DNA from: Phytohabitans rumicis
GTDB taxonomy: Bacteria > Actinomycetota > Actinomycetes > Mycobacteriales > Micromonosporaceae
Length of the DNA: 64,000 bases
Assembly: GCF_011764445.1 (NCBI RefSeq)
Contig: NZ_BLPG01000001.1
Span: forward strand, 186,001 to 250,000
Direction of reading: 5' to 3'
In this document: positions 9,313-19,058 of the stretch, in pieces
How the letters are laid out: every line of letters begins with the position of its first letter
Numbering within the stretch: the stretch's first letter is position 1
Translations under genes and position numbers: made by a program
Notes under the pieces: generated by a model
The model's input: only the letters and a program-made list of their open reading frames with translations
Told to the model about the DNA's origin: nothing
Database searches by the model: none

Positions 9313-12300
9313 ATGCCGCGACCAGAACGGGCCGTCGACGCGTCATCAGGACCGGTGCAACGGCTGGCCGCCGAGCTGCGGCAGTTGCGGGAGAGCGCCG
9401 GCAAACCCACGTACCGGGAGTTGGCCAAGCGCTGCGGGTACTCGGTGACCGCGCTGGCCGACGCGGCCGGCGGGCGGCGGCTGCCGGCCCTGCCGGTGCT
9501 CAGAGGCTATGTCCAAGCCTGCGGCGCCGACCCGGCGCCATGGGAGGAGCGCTGGCGGGCGACGTCGCTGGAGCTGGCCCAGGTCCGCGCCGACCGGTCC
9601 GCCGACATCCCGCCGTACGTGGGCCTGAGCAGCTACCAGCAGGCCGACTCCGCCTTGTTCTTCGGCCGCGAGCGGCTGGTCGGCGAGCTGGCCGAGCGGT
9701 TGAAGGGCGGCGGCTTCCTGGCCGTGGTGGGCCCGTCCGGCTCCGGGAAGTCCTCGCTGCTGCGAGCCGGCCTGCTCCCGGCGCTCGTGGACAACCCGGA
9801 GACCGCCCTGGGCGCGGCGGACAGCCTCGTCCTCACCCCCGGGTCACACCCGTTCACCACCTACGCCGCCGCGCTGAACAGGCCGGCACCGCCGCTGCGG
9901 CTGATCGTGGTCGACCAGTTCGAGGAGCTGTTCACGCTCTGCGGTGACGAATCGGAGCGGACCCGGTTCGTCGACGCGTTGCTGGACATCGCCGCCGAGC
10001 CCGATGTACGCGTCGCGGTGGGGCTGCGCGCGGACTTCTACGGCCACTGCGCCGGACACTCCCGGCTGGCACAGGCACTGCAAGACGCCACCGCGCTGGT
10101 CGGCCCGATGGACGAGGAGGAGCTGCGCCGCGCGGTGACCGGCCCGGCCGCGCTCGTCGGGCTGAGCGTCGAGCGCGCGCTCGTGACCAAGGTGATCGGT
10201 GACGCGGCCGGCCAGTCCGGCGCGCTGCCGATGGTCTCCCACGCGCTGCTGCAGACCTGGCGGCACCGCCAGGGCGAGACGCTCACGCTCGCCGCGTACG
10301 AGGCGGCCGGTGGCCTCACCGGCGCGATCGCCCGCACGGCCGAGGCGGTGTACGAGTCGCTGACCGAGCCGCAACGGCGCGCCGCGCGGCAGATCCTGAC
10401 CAGGTTGACGGCGCTGGGCGACGGCACCGCGGACACCCGGCGCCGGGTCGACCGGTCCGAGCTGACCTTCGCCGGGGCGGACACGGTGCTCGAACGCCTC
10501 GCGCACGCCCGGCTCCTGGTCATCGACGGTACGGCGGTGGAGATCGCGCACGAGGCGCTGATCGGGGCCTGGCCGCGGTTGCGGGACTGGCTGACCGAGG
10601 ACCGGGAGGCCCTGCGGGTGCACCGGGACCTGACCGGCGCGGCGGCGAGCTGGCACGCGCTGGACCGCGACCCCGGCGCGCTGCACCGCGGGGCCCGGCT
10701 GGCGATCGCCCGGGAGTGGGTGGCGGGCGCGGGGCGGGCGGGCGAGCTCAATCCGGTCGAGACGGCCTTCCTGGCCGCCAGCGTCGCCGCCGAGGCGGAC
10801 GAGCGCGCGGCCGCCACCCGCCGTGCCCAGCAGCTGCGGAGGCTCTCGTCGGGGCTGGCCGGGCTGCTGGCGCTCGCCCTCGTCACCAGCCTGGTCGCCG
10901 TCTGGCAGTGGCGCTCCGCGGTACGGCAGCGGCAGGAGGCGACCTCCCGCCAGCTGGCCATGCAGGCGCTGTCCCTGGCCGAGACCGACGCCTCGGAGGC
11001 GGCCCGGCTCAGCCTGCGGGCGTACGACGAGGCGCCGACCGTCGAGGCCCGCGGCGCGCTGCTCAGCCTGGCCGGCAGCCCCGCCTACACGGCCCGACTG
11101 GCGCACGCCAGCGTGCTCACCGCGGTGGCGTTCAGCGCGGACGGCACGCTGCTGGCCGCGGCCGAGAACACCGGACCGGTGACCGTCTGGGATCTTGCGC
11201 GGCGGACCCGGCGGGCGCAGCTGACCGGGTACGGCGAGTCGGTGCGGTCGCTCGCCTTCACCCCGTCCGGACACCTCGTCACCGGCGGCCGCGGCGGCGC
11301 CGTCCTGGTCTGGGACGTGGAACGCGGGCACCTGGTGACCCGGCTGCGCGGCCTGCACGGCATCGTGGACAGCGTGGCCGTCAGCCCCGACGGCGCCATC
11401 GTGGCGGCGGTCGGCGCCGAGCGGCGGATCCTGCTGTGGCGCGCGACCGGCGGCGACCCCGTCGGGGAGCTGGGCGGGAGCGGCGGCCTGCGCAGCGACG
11501 TGGCGTTCAGCCCGGACGGCCGGCTGCTGGCCTCGGCCGGTGACGACGGCGCCGCGGTGCTGTGGGACGTCGCCACCCGGACCCGGGTCCGGAGCCTGCG
11601 GCCCGGCTCGCAGCCGCTGCACGCCGTGGCGTTCAGCCCGGACGGCGGCACGCTCGCGGTCGGCGGCGTGAGCCGCGACATCACCACCTTCGCGGTGGCC
11701 AGCGGCAAGCAGCTGCGGGTGCTGCGCGGGCACACCGCGACGGTGCGTTCGCTCGCCTTCACGCCCGCCGGGACCCTGGTGTCGTCCGCGAACGACCGCT
11801 GGCCCCGGCTCTGGGACGTGCGGAAGGGGCGGATGATGAGCCGGCGTGACGGCTCCACCAGCGAGGTGTACGCCATCGCGGTCAGCCCGGACGGCCGCCT
11901 GCTGGCCGGCGCCGGCCAGGACCGGGCCGTGTTGCTGTGGGACACCGCCGCGATGCCGCTGACCGGCCACTCCGAGCCGGTTCACGACGTCGCCGTGGCC
12001 CCCGGCGCGGGCACGGTGGCCTCGGCCGGCAACGACGGCCGGGTCATCCTGTGGGACCCGCGTTCGCACACGGCGCTGTCCGTGCTCTCGCCCGGCGCGG
12101 CCGTGACCGGTCTGGCCTACCGGCCCGACGGTCGCCAGCTCGCCTCCGCGCACCCGGACGGGGCCCGGATCTGGGACGTGGCGACCGGCCGGCCGGTGCG
12201 TACCCTCGGCGGAGCCGGCGACCGGCTGCTCAGCATCGCCTTCGCGCCGGACGGCAAGCTCCTGGCGACCGGCTCGGGCGGCGTGGTGGGCGGCTCGATG

Positions 12301-12909
12301 GGCGGCGCGGTGCGCCTGTTCGACGCCGAGCGCGGCACCCAGATCGCCGAGCTGTCCCATCCGACCCAGGTGGAGCGCGTCGCCTTCGCCGCAGGCGGCG
12401 CCGTCCTGGTCTCGGCGAGCCTGGACGGCACGGTCACCGTCTGGGACGTGGCCCGCCGGACCGTCCGCGCCGTGCTGCGCGACCAGCCGCTGCTCACCGT
12501 GGCAACCACCAAGGACGCGAGCCTGATCGCCATCGGCCGGGCCGACGGCACGGTCGCGCTCTGGACGGTCGGCACGCCACGCCCGGACGTCATCCTGCGC
12601 GGGCACAGCGGCCCGGTCGAGTCGATCGCGTTCAGCCCGGACGAACGGCTGCTGGCGACCGGCAGCTCGGACCGGGAGATCCGGCTCTGGTCAGGACCGC
12701 GGCGCACCCTGTACGCCGTGCTGGACGGCTACGGCGGCAAGGTGACGGCTCTGGCGTTCAGCGCGGACGGCCGGGTCCTGTACGCCGGCGGCAGCGACCA
12801 CACCGTCACCCCGTGGCCCGTCGACCCGGCCGACGCCCACCGCCAGACCTGTGACCATCTGTTGCGGGACTTCTCCCGCCCGGTGGGCCCGCCCTGCCCC
12901 GCCTCATGA
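9313..12909 (+). CDS. HTH-nSTAND1 ATPase-WD40 sensor protein
   Basis: 1198 residues; ATG at 9313 follows AAGGGGG at correct spacing. Domains: Xre-like helix-turn-helix (about 17-70, RELAKRCGYSVTALADAAGG); nSTAND1 NTPase from about 98, with Walker A GPSGSGKSS near 140 and Walker B LIVVDQFEELF near 197; winged-helix/helical arm with RRVDRSELTF; one membrane segment at about 512-534 (GLAGLLALALVTSLVAVWQW); then fourteen WD40 repeats, each with an AFSPDG-type and VWD-type strand, enough for two seven-bladed propellers. STAND proteins use the propeller as ligand sensor and oligomerise on ATP binding. The membrane segment places the propeller and the HTH on different sides or near the membrane. It converges on locus A, overlapping its last gene by 6 bases. 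Confidence 0.9.
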   Translation: MPRPERAVDASSGPVQRLAAELRQLRESAGKPTYRELAKRCGYSVTALADAAGGRRLPALPVLRGYVQACGADPAPWEERWRATSLELAQVRADRSADIPPYVGLSSYQQADSALFFGRERLVGELAERLKGGGFLAVVGPSGSGKSSLLRAGLLPALVDNPETALGAADSLVLTPGSHPFTTYAAALNRPAPPLRLIVVDQFEELFTLCGDESERTRFVDALLDIAAEPDVRVAVGLRADFYGHCAGHSRLAQALQDATALVGPMDEEELRRAVTGPAALVGLSVERALVTKVIGDAAGQSGALPMVSHALLQTWRHRQGETLTLAAYEAAGGLTGAIARTAEAVYESLTEPQRRAARQILTRLTALGDGTADTRRRVDRSELTFAGADTVLERLAHARLLVIDGTAVEIAHEALIGAWPRLRDWLTEDREALRVHRDLTGAAASWHALDRDPGALHRGARLAIAREWVAGAGRAGELNPVETAFLAASVAAEADERAAATRRAQQLRRLSSGLAGLLALALVTSLVAVWQWRSAVRQRQEATSRQLAMQALSLAETDASEAARLSLRAYDEAPTVEARGALLSLAGSPAYTARLAHASVLTAVAFSADGTLLAAAENTGPVTVWDLARRTRRAQLTGYGESVRSLAFTPSGHLVTGGRGGAVLVWDVERGHLVTRLRGLHGIVDSVAVSPDGAIVAAVGAERRILLWRATGGDPVGELGGSGGLRSDVAFSPDGRLLASAGDDGAAVLWDVATRTRVRSLRPGSQPLHAVAFSPDGGTLAVGGVSRDITTFAVASGKQLRVLRGHTATVRSLAFTPAGTLVSSANDRWPRLWDVRKGRMMSRRDGSTSEVYAIAVSPDGRLLAGAGQDRAVLLWDTAAMPLTGHSEPVHDVAVAPGAGTVASAGNDGRVILWDPRSHTALSVLSPGAAVTGLAYRPDGRQLASAHPDGARIWDVATGRPVRTLGGAGDRLLSIAFAPDGKLLATGSGGVVGGSMGGAVRLFDAERGTQIAELSHPTQVERVAFAAGGAVLVSASLDGTVTVWDVARRTVRAVLRDQPLLTVATTKDASLIAIGRADGTVALWTVGTPRPDVILRGHSGPVESIAFSPDERLLATGSSDREIRLWSGPRRTLYAVLDGYGGKVTALAFSADGRVLYAGGSDHTVTPWPVDPADAHRQTCDHLLRDFSRPVGPPCPAS

Positions 12910-13560
12910 CCGCCCGCGCCGGGACAGGGCGGTGAGACCGAGGGCGCCGGCCATGCCCGCGATCCCGTGCTCGATGTCGGCCGCGGTGTGCACCACGCCG
13001 GCGCCGGGCTCGTCGCCGGCGTCCTCGGTGGCGATCTGCGCCATCTGCCCGGCCGCGTACTCGCCGAGTCCACGCACGATGATCCGGATGCCGAGCGCCG
13101 CCGCCTCCCGTGACGACGCCAGCGCGGGCGCGACCGGACCGATGTCGCCGTCTCCGAAGATCGCCATGACCCGGTCGCCGGTCAGCGACCCGAGCTGCTG
13201 GATGCCGAGGCGCAGCGCGGGGTTGACGTTCGTGCCGCCCGCGGCGCGGGCCTGGCGTAGCCCGTCGAGCACCGGCCGCGGGTCGCGCGAGAGCGGCACG
13301 TGCCGCACGATCCCGCTGTTCCACAGCACCAGACCCACGTCGTAGTTGGCGCCGACGGCGTCGTTGACGAAGCGCTCGGCCCCCGCGACGGCGTGCGCCA
13401 CCCGGGTACGGCCGTCCTCGTGGCACCCCATCGAGCTGCTCACGTCGATGCAGAGCAGGACGCTGCCGCGGTACCGCGCCTGCAGGGCGGCGAGGTGGCG
13501 ACCGGGCGGCGACTGGGTGAGCCCGACGCCGCCGAAGTCACGCCTGATCCAGTCGGGCAC
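12904..13560 (-). CDS. vWA-domain protein (locus A)
   Basis: 218 residues; GTG start with GGAGG six bases upstream. Begins MPDWIRRDFGGVGLTQ, then a von Willebrand A fold with complete metal-site motif DVSSS near residue 40, a Thr at GGTNVNPALR, and the third metal-site Asp at FGDGDIG. vWA folds bind a divalent metal and a partner protein; in bacterial TerY/vWA systems they act as adaptor for kinases, phosphatases or GTPases. It is the last gene of the GrpE-to-vWA operon, 24 bases after the second Hsp70. A full-length paralogue (44864-45504) begins MSDWIRRPFAGIGLTQ and occurs in locus B beside another zinc-ribbon GTPase, which argues that vWA and GTPase work together. Confidence 0.85.
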   Translation of the reverse strand: MPDWIRRDFGGVGLTQSPPGRHLAALQARYRGSVLLCIDVSSSMGCHEDGRTRVAHAVAGAERFVNDAVGANYDVGLVLWNSGIVRHVPLSRDPRPVLDGLRQARAAGGTNVNPALRLGIQQLGSLTGDRVMAIFGDGDIGPVAPALASSREAAALGIRIIVRGLGEYAAGQMAQIATEDAGDEPGAGVVHTAADIEHGIAGMAGALGLTALSRRGRS

Positions 13561-13584
13561 GGTGCACCTCCTTCCGGCGTGGGG

Positions 13585-15249
13585 TCACTGGCGTACCGCG
13601 AGGCCGGCCAGGCTGCGCGCGGCGCGCTCCCGGCCGCTGCCGTCGAGCACCCCGTCGATGCACGCCTCGATCGTCAGGGCCGCGCCGCTCTTGGGCTCGG
13701 TCGCGACCAGGCTCAGCCGTCCGTCCAGGCCGATCCGCAGGGTCAACTGGATCGGTGAGCCGGCCGGCAGCCCGGGTGGCAGGCCCGACAGCTCGCCGTC
13801 GAGCACGAGCCGGTTGTCGTCGACCTCCGCCGACTCGACCGCGCCGGCCTGCTCGTACACCTCGATCCGGATGCTGGCCTGCCCGTCGAGGATGGTCGCG
13901 AGCGTGATCTGCCGGTCCACGACGGGCAGTGGGTCGTTCTGGTGCACGACGTGCCAGACGTACCGGCGCTGCCCGGACTTGTCGTGGCTGTCGTGCACGA
14001 GCGGGCCGAGGCCGCGGGCCACGACGGCGGCCACCGGGTGGGCGGCGAGGCCGGTGGCGCCCGCCGGCGGGTCCGGCTCGGCGGCCGGGCCGCCCAGCGT
14101 CGGCACCGGCCCGCGGGCGGAGATGTCGGCGCCGCCCGGCGCTTCCGCGGCCCGCCGCGGGCGCGGCGCCCACGTCTTCTCCGACACCGGCATCCGCAGG
14201 ATCTGGTGTGCGCGCAGCGCGGCGCCCTTGGCCACGGCCAGGTCCGGGTCGAACAGGCGCGGCTGCCAGCCGAACTCGTCCGCCAGCGTGGCCGCGATCA
14301 TCGGCATCCGGCTCGACCCGCCGACGAGCAGGCAATGGTCCACTTCGGACACGCCGGCGCGCCCGGCGGCGGCCAGCAGCCGGCGCAGGCACTGCGACGC
14401 GCTGTCCACGAGGTCGCGGGTGGCGGCCTCGAAGTCCGCCCGGCTGATCGTGATGGTGGCGCCGCGGCCGGCATACCACAGCGGGACGCGCTGCACGGCC
14501 GTGGTGGACAGGGCCCGCTTGGCGCGCTCCGCGGCGAGCTCCAGCTCGCTCATGAACACCTCGTCGTCGCCGGGGTCGGTGTCCGGGCGGACCTGCGCGG
14601 TGAACTGGTCGAGCATGTGCGAGACCAGCCGCCGGTCCCAGTCCGCGCCGCCGAGCTCGGTGTCGCCGTCCGTCGCCACCACCTGGATGCGCCCGCCGAG
14701 CGTGAGCACGGTGGCGTCGAACGTGCCGCCGCCCAGGTCGAACACCACGGCGGTACCGAGCCCGACCGTCTCCGAGAAGCCATAGTGGACGGCGGCGGCG
14801 ACCGGCTCGCTGACCAGCTCCAGCGTGTCGATGCCGGCGAGCAGGCACGCCTGCTGGGTGGCCTCCCGCTCGCGGATGCCGAAGTACGCCGGCACGGTGA
14901 CCACCGCCCGCACGGGCTGGTCCGGTTGCCGCCCCGGCAGTACGCCGTCCACGAGGGCGCGCAGGATCAGCGCCGACACCGCCTCCGGGGTGTACTCGAC
15001 GCCGTCGAAGGACAGCAGCCGGTCGGTGCCCATCTGCCGCTTGATGAGAGCGACCGTGCGATCCGGGTACGCCGGAGCGGCGTTGCGGGCGGCGGAGCCG
15101 ACCAGGATCGAGGTGGCCGACTCGAAGCAGACGACCGACGCGGTGGTCTCCTCGCCGAGCGGGTTGCGCAGCACGATCGGGCGTCCGTGCTCGTCGAGCG
15201 TGGCCACCACCGAGTACGTGGTGCCGAGGTCGATGCCGAGCGTCCTCAT
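13585..15249 (-). CDS. Hsp70-like chaperone without lid domain (second in locus A)
   Basis: 554 residues starting MRTLGIDLGTTYS; the ATG overlaps the previous stop as ATGA. The ATPase domain is intact: phosphate loop 1 GIDLGTTYS, EPVAAAVHYG hinge, phosphate loop 2 FDLGGGTFDATV, adenosine motif LLVGGSSRMP. A proline-rich linker near residues 370-400 leads to a beta-sandwich substrate domain ending in ...SLAGLAVRQ. The helical lid and an EEVD-type tail of classical DnaK are absent, so it is short (DnaK is about 610-640). It resembles the other Hsp70 of the locus in domain plan and C-terminal residues. Inference: a dedicated chaperone controlling assembly of the GTPase/GAP1/vWA proteins rather than housekeeping folding. 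Confidence 0.88.
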   Translation of the reverse strand: MRTLGIDLGTTYSVVATLDEHGRPIVLRNPLGEETTASVVCFESATSILVGSAARNAAPAYPDRTVALIKRQMGTDRLLSFDGVEYTPEAVSALILRALVDGVLPGRQPDQPVRAVVTVPAYFGIREREATQQACLLAGIDTLELVSEPVAAAVHYGFSETVGLGTAVVFDLGGGTFDATVLTLGGRIQVVATDGDTELGGADWDRRLVSHMLDQFTAQVRPDTDPGDDEVFMSELELAAERAKRALSTTAVQRVPLWYAGRGATITISRADFEAATRDLVDSASQCLRRLLAAAGRAGVSEVDHCLLVGGSSRMPMIAATLADEFGWQPRLFDPDLAVAKGAALRAHQILRMPVSEKTWAPRPRRAAEAPGGADISARGPVPTLGGPAAEPDPPAGATGLAAHPVAAVVARGLGPLVHDSHDKSGQRRYVWHVVHQNDPLPVVDRQITLATILDGQASIRIEVYEQAGAVESAEVDDNRLVLDGELSGLPPGLPAGSPIQLTLRIGLDGRLSLVATEPKSGAALTIEACIDGVLDGSGRERAARSLAGLAVRQ

Positions 15250-15440
15250 GACCCGCCGCTCCCCTCGATCGGCCACCACGACCGCACCAGCGCCGCCAGC
15301 TCCCGCCCGCCGCCGGCGGCGCCCGCCGCCAGCCCTGAGGTGAACGCCAGGGACACCAGGGCGACGAACGCCACGACGAGTGCCACCGCCAGCCCGGAGC
15401 GGGCGGCCGCGTGGCCCGGCGGCGCCTTGTGGAAAGCCAT
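15246..15440 (-). CDS. Small single-pass membrane protein
   Basis: 64 residues starting MAFHKAPPG, preceded by AAAGGA at five bases. One strong hydrophobic segment (about residues 16-42, GLAVALVVAFVALVSLAF) is followed by a short C-terminus with WW. It is embedded between GAP1 and the second Hsp70 gene and overlaps the latter by four bases, so it belongs to the operon. No family recognised; it could tether the Hsp70/vWA module to the membrane (inference). Confidence 0.6.
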   Translation of the reverse strand: MAFHKAPPGHAAARSGLAVALVVAFVALVSLAFTSGLAAGAAGGGRELAALVRSWWPIEGSGGS

Positions 15441-15483
15441 CGATGTCCTTTCTGGACGGTCGGGGAGGTCTGGACGATCGGGG

Positions 15484-17889
15484 TCAGCCGCCGAGGCGGC
15501 GCATCATCCGCCCCGCCGGGCCGCGCCGGAAGTCGGATACGAAGTCCCGCCACACCCTGCCGTAGTCCTTGCTCACCGCGTCGATCCGCTCCTCGGCCCG
15601 CTTGAGCAGCTTGTTCGACGCGTCGTTGACCCAGCGCTCGACAACCAGCAGGAGCGACTTGCGGTAGGACTCGCCGATCTGCGAGTTCACGCCCAGGAAG
15701 AACGCCGTCGTCAGGTGGGACAGTGAGCCGGCCTCGCGCAGCTCGTGCCGCAGCCGCCGGAGGTACGCCTCGCCGATCTCGATCGAAACCGCCTCCAGCG
15801 CCGCCAGGACGGTGCGCGGCGACTCGGTGCGCAGCATCGCCCCCACCAGTTCGTCGGCGCGCAGCGCGATCAGCCGCGCCGGCAGCTGCTTGAGCTTGTC
15901 GGTGAAGTTCGACGGGGGCTGCTCGGTGAGCGTGCGCTTGACCGCCTCGTCCCGCAGGCGCTGCAGCGTCCGGTCGGCGGACAGCATCTCCGTCACGCCC
16001 CGGCTCGGTAGCCACACGCCCAGCTCCACGAACGCCCGCGCGAGGGCGAGCGCGTCGTCCGTCAGCTCACCGCTTTCCAGGTCGTGCCGCAGCACCACGA
16101 AGACCCGGGGGTCGACGGGCGCCCGCTCGGGGAGCACCGAACGCAGGTCGCGCAGCTCGCCGTACGTCGGCGTGGCCCGGGACCACAGCAGCGACACCAC
16201 GTCGCCCACCGCCTGCTCCGGGTTCGGCCGGCCCAGCGCGTCCCGGATCAGATAGTCGGCGAGCTGGCGGCGCTTGGCTTCGCTCATGTGCACCATCGAC
16301 GCGGCGGCGACGGCCCGGTCCAGGTGGGTGTGCGGGCCCGGCAGGTGCTTGACCCGGCCGCGCCACCAGTCGTCGCCGATCACCGGGCTCAGCGTCGGCT
16401 TGGCGGCGATGCGGCCGCTCAGCTCGTCGGCGAGCAGGTCGTCCAGCTCCTGCCCGCACGGCCAGGCGGTCACGTCGTACCCCAGGTCCGGGTGGTCCGC
16501 CCAGTGCAGGACGAACCGGTGGGCGGGCTCGGCGATGTCGCCGACGCGTACCGGCAGGTCGAACCGGGCGGCGACCCGCAGGATCGCGTCGAACGCCGCC
16601 GGCCGCGCGGTGCTCAGCGCCTCGATGACGCTGGCCTGCGCCGCGTCCCGATACGCCGGGTGCCACAGGTGGTCCGGCAGCGCGGGCAGGGCGACGTCGG
16701 TCACCTCGGCGTGCCGGTGGGCGCGGTGCAGTTCGGCCCGGATCAGGGCCAGCCGCACGGGTGCCATCCGGTCCTCGGGCACCTGCCCGGAGCGGGACAC
16801 CTCGTCGAACAGCAGCAGCACATCCAAGGGCCACTGGTCGACGCCCTCCGCGAGCAGGTCGACGATCGTGCCCCGGTGCGCGGCCAGCAGGTCGCGCGGG
16901 GTGTCGCGCAGCCATCCCAGCAGGGTCCGGGCGGACTGCTCGGTCGGGCGCTCGCGCAGGATCGCGGTGCGGCCGAGCATGGCGGCGTCCTGGTCGTCCA
17001 GTGTGGACTCCGCCGCGACCTCGATCACGTCGACCACGTCGAACGGGTCCAGCGTGCAGAACAGCTCCACCCAGCGCCGCGCGCTGGGGGTCGGCTCCAC
17101 CTCGCTGCAGCCCCCGTTGACGAGGTCGAACACCGCGTACCCGAGGTCGTTGCCGACCCGGGCGGTGGTGGCGTCCCAGTCCGGGTGCACCGCGACGACC
17201 GGCTGGACGGCCCGCGCCGGATCGGGCGTGAACACCTTGAAGCCGACTGCCAGGGCCCGGCGCTGCGGCAGCAGGAGGGTGGCGGCGGCGATCCAGCGCA
17301 GCACCGGCTCCGGCTCGGTGGCCACGAAGAGGATCCGCCGCTTCTGCGGCGTGTCCAGGCGTTCCAGGGCGGACAGCAGGGCGAGCAGCAACGCCGGGCC
17401 GTCCGGGGTGTCCAGGACGAACTTCTGCGCCTGCTCGGCGTCGAACGGGCCGGGCTCCCAGCCGGCCGGGACGGGCGGGCAGTCGGTGCTGGCAGCCGGT
17501 TCGCCGGTCCAGAACGGGGCCCGGAAGAGCTGGGCCGGGCGGATCAGGCCGTACGCGGCCGGCTCGCGGGTGACGATGCTGTGCGTGAGCTGGTTGCCCT
17601 CGCGGCTGCCGTTCGCCTCCTTGCCCAGGTAGCGGCCGGCGGCGGTGGCGAGCCAGCCGTCCCAGACGTGCGCGAACGAGGGCGGGTACGCCTCGACAGG
17701 CCGCCGCTCGCGCATCCATTTGTCCGGCGCCTCGTACAGCAGGCTGCGCTGGACGACGGGCATGGCCGCCTGGTCGGCGTCCCGGGAGCGGGCCTGGAAC
17801 TGGAGGCCGGCCGACCTGTTCAGGCCCTGGCCCGGACGGCAATCGGTGTAGATGAACGTGGCGAAGCCGGGCTCGGTCGGGTCGCTCAT
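15484..17889 (-). CDS. GTPase-associated protein 1 (GAP1-N2/GAP1-M type)
   Basis: 801 residues starting MSDPTEPGFATFIYTDCRPG; the ATG shares a base with the GTPase stop (TGATG). The N-terminal beta-rich region with SAGLQFQARSRDAD and EAYPPSFAHVW, then RILFVATEPEPVLRWIAAATLLLP (about 190-220), fits the GAP1-N2 and GAP1-M domains that accompany bacterial double-GTPases; the rest is long and alpha-helical with no catalytic motif. Known comparative work places GAP1 next to DO-GTPases, vWA and chaperone genes in predicted NTP-dependent conflict systems; the exact contact is unknown. Tight coupling to the GTPase gene here supports a stoichiometric complex (inference). Confidence 0.75.
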   Translation of the reverse strand: MSDPTEPGFATFIYTDCRPGQGLNRSAGLQFQARSRDADQAAMPVVQRSLLYEAPDKWMRERRPVEAYPPSFAHVWDGWLATAAGRYLGKEANGSREGNQLTHSIVTREPAAYGLIRPAQLFRAPFWTGEPAASTDCPPVPAGWEPGPFDAEQAQKFVLDTPDGPALLLALLSALERLDTPQKRRILFVATEPEPVLRWIAAATLLLPQRRALAVGFKVFTPDPARAVQPVVAVHPDWDATTARVGNDLGYAVFDLVNGGCSEVEPTPSARRWVELFCTLDPFDVVDVIEVAAESTLDDQDAAMLGRTAILRERPTEQSARTLLGWLRDTPRDLLAAHRGTIVDLLAEGVDQWPLDVLLLFDEVSRSGQVPEDRMAPVRLALIRAELHRAHRHAEVTDVALPALPDHLWHPAYRDAAQASVIEALSTARPAAFDAILRVAARFDLPVRVGDIAEPAHRFVLHWADHPDLGYDVTAWPCGQELDDLLADELSGRIAAKPTLSPVIGDDWWRGRVKHLPGPHTHLDRAVAAASMVHMSEAKRRQLADYLIRDALGRPNPEQAVGDVVSLLWSRATPTYGELRDLRSVLPERAPVDPRVFVVLRHDLESGELTDDALALARAFVELGVWLPSRGVTEMLSADRTLQRLRDEAVKRTLTEQPPSNFTDKLKQLPARLIALRADELVGAMLRTESPRTVLAALEAVSIEIGEAYLRRLRHELREAGSLSHLTTAFFLGVNSQIGESYRKSLLLVVERWVNDASNKLLKRAEERIDAVSKDYGRVWRDFVSDFRRGPAGRMMRRLGG

Positions 17890-19058
17890 CAGGCTCCTCC
17901 GCGGCGCACCACACCGAACTGGCTGAGCAGCCAGACCAGCGGCTCGTCCACCCGGAAGGGCTGCACGCCGTTGACGTGGACGGCTCGGGCGTCGTAGTCG
18001 GGCGCCGCACCCAGCGACGAGACCGCGAAATAGCGGAAGTTCGCGTAGTTGTAGCGCAGGTGGGCGTCGATGTCGTCGGCCTCCCAGCTGTGCAGCAGCG
18101 CCCGGACGTGCTCGTGGGTGGCCTGCCCGGCGACGTCGTCGTACTGCGCCGAGGGGTGGGCCGGCTGGCGTACCAGCGGGTGGTCCGGCCCGAGCAGGTC
18201 GAAGAAGGCGTCGATCTTGGCGAACGCGACGGCGATCGGGAGCTTGATGTTCCGGCTCGATCGGATGCCGTGGGCGGCTCGCAGGGTCTCGGTGACCCGG
18301 TTGACGACGTCCACAGTGGACTCTTTCGTGCCCACGGCCGTGTCCGGGAGGCTGATCTGGTCGCGGGCGTGCGGGATCATGAACGGGTCGAGCAGCAGGA
18401 TCAGCGCGTCAGCCGCGCCCAGATATGCCAGGTCGTGCGTGGTGCCGATGTTGGTCAGATCCTCGCCGGCGGTGTCGTAGAACGACAGGTAGGTGGTCTC
18501 GTACCCGGTCACCCGCCGGGGCCGGCGCCACTCGAACACGAAGGGGTCGCGCCGGCCGCCGATCGCCTGGGCGGTCTGCGCGAAGAGCGCCCGGTCGTTC
18601 ATGACCGACGAAACGTCGATCTTGGCGGATCCGCTGGAGGCGCGGACGTCGGCGTCGAACCGCCGGCGCGTCCCGTTGAGCAACTCGTGGGCCAGCACAT
18701 GCAGGTACACCGTCTTGCCGGTGCCCTTGGCACCCACCATCGCGATGAGCGGGCTGGCCGAGCCGCCGAAGTTGGTCGACAGCGGGGTGTGGCAGCACGG
18801 GCAGACCCGGATCCCGGTCTCCGACCCGCACGTCGCGCAGCTGGCCTTGGCCGGGGAGAACGGGCCGCGGCCGGGCGGCGCGAACGCCGGCCGGGACGGC
18901 TCGAAGACGCCCGTCTCCCGCTCGCGCTCCGGATCCGGCACCGGCGTGCAGCCCGCCTTGCCCGGCGAGCCGCGGCCGGTGCACTGGTACCACAGGCGGC
19001 GGCCGTCGATCCGGTGATAGCAGTACGGGCAGGAGACCCGTCGGGCGAGGGGGTTCAT
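17889..19058 (-). CDS. Zinc-ribbon GTPase (DO-GTPase2-like), locus A
   Basis: 389 residues starting MNPLARRVSCPYCYHRI; the ATG shares a base with the upstream stop (TGATG), which decides this start over upstream in-frame codons. The first ~110 residues carry Cys pairs (CPYC, CATC, CPCC) forming zinc ribbons. Then a P-loop GTPase: Walker A MVGAKGTGKTVYL, a DTAGED switch II motif, LILLLDPF, and a base-recognition segment IAVAFAKIDAFF. The zinc-ribbon plus GTPase arrangement is that of the double-GTPase-2 group. It sits between the fibronectin-type protein and GAP1. The locus-B GTPase shares the ribbon, DAAGE switch and FVLDPFSIP motif but adds membrane helices. Confidence 0.85.
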   Translation of the reverse strand: MNPLARRVSCPYCYHRIDGRRLWYQCTGRGSPGKAGCTPVPDPERERETGVFEPSRPAFAPPGRGPFSPAKASCATCGSETGIRVCPCCHTPLSTNFGGSASPLIAMVGAKGTGKTVYLHVLAHELLNGTRRRFDADVRASSGSAKIDVSSVMNDRALFAQTAQAIGGRRDPFVFEWRRPRRVTGYETTYLSFYDTAGEDLTNIGTTHDLAYLGAADALILLLDPFMIPHARDQISLPDTAVGTKESTVDVVNRVTETLRAAHGIRSSRNIKLPIAVAFAKIDAFFDLLGPDHPLVRQPAHPSAQYDDVAGQATHEHVRALLHSWEADDIDAHLRYNYANFRYFAVSSLGAAPDYDARAVHVNGVQPFRVDEPLVWLLSQFGVVRRGGA

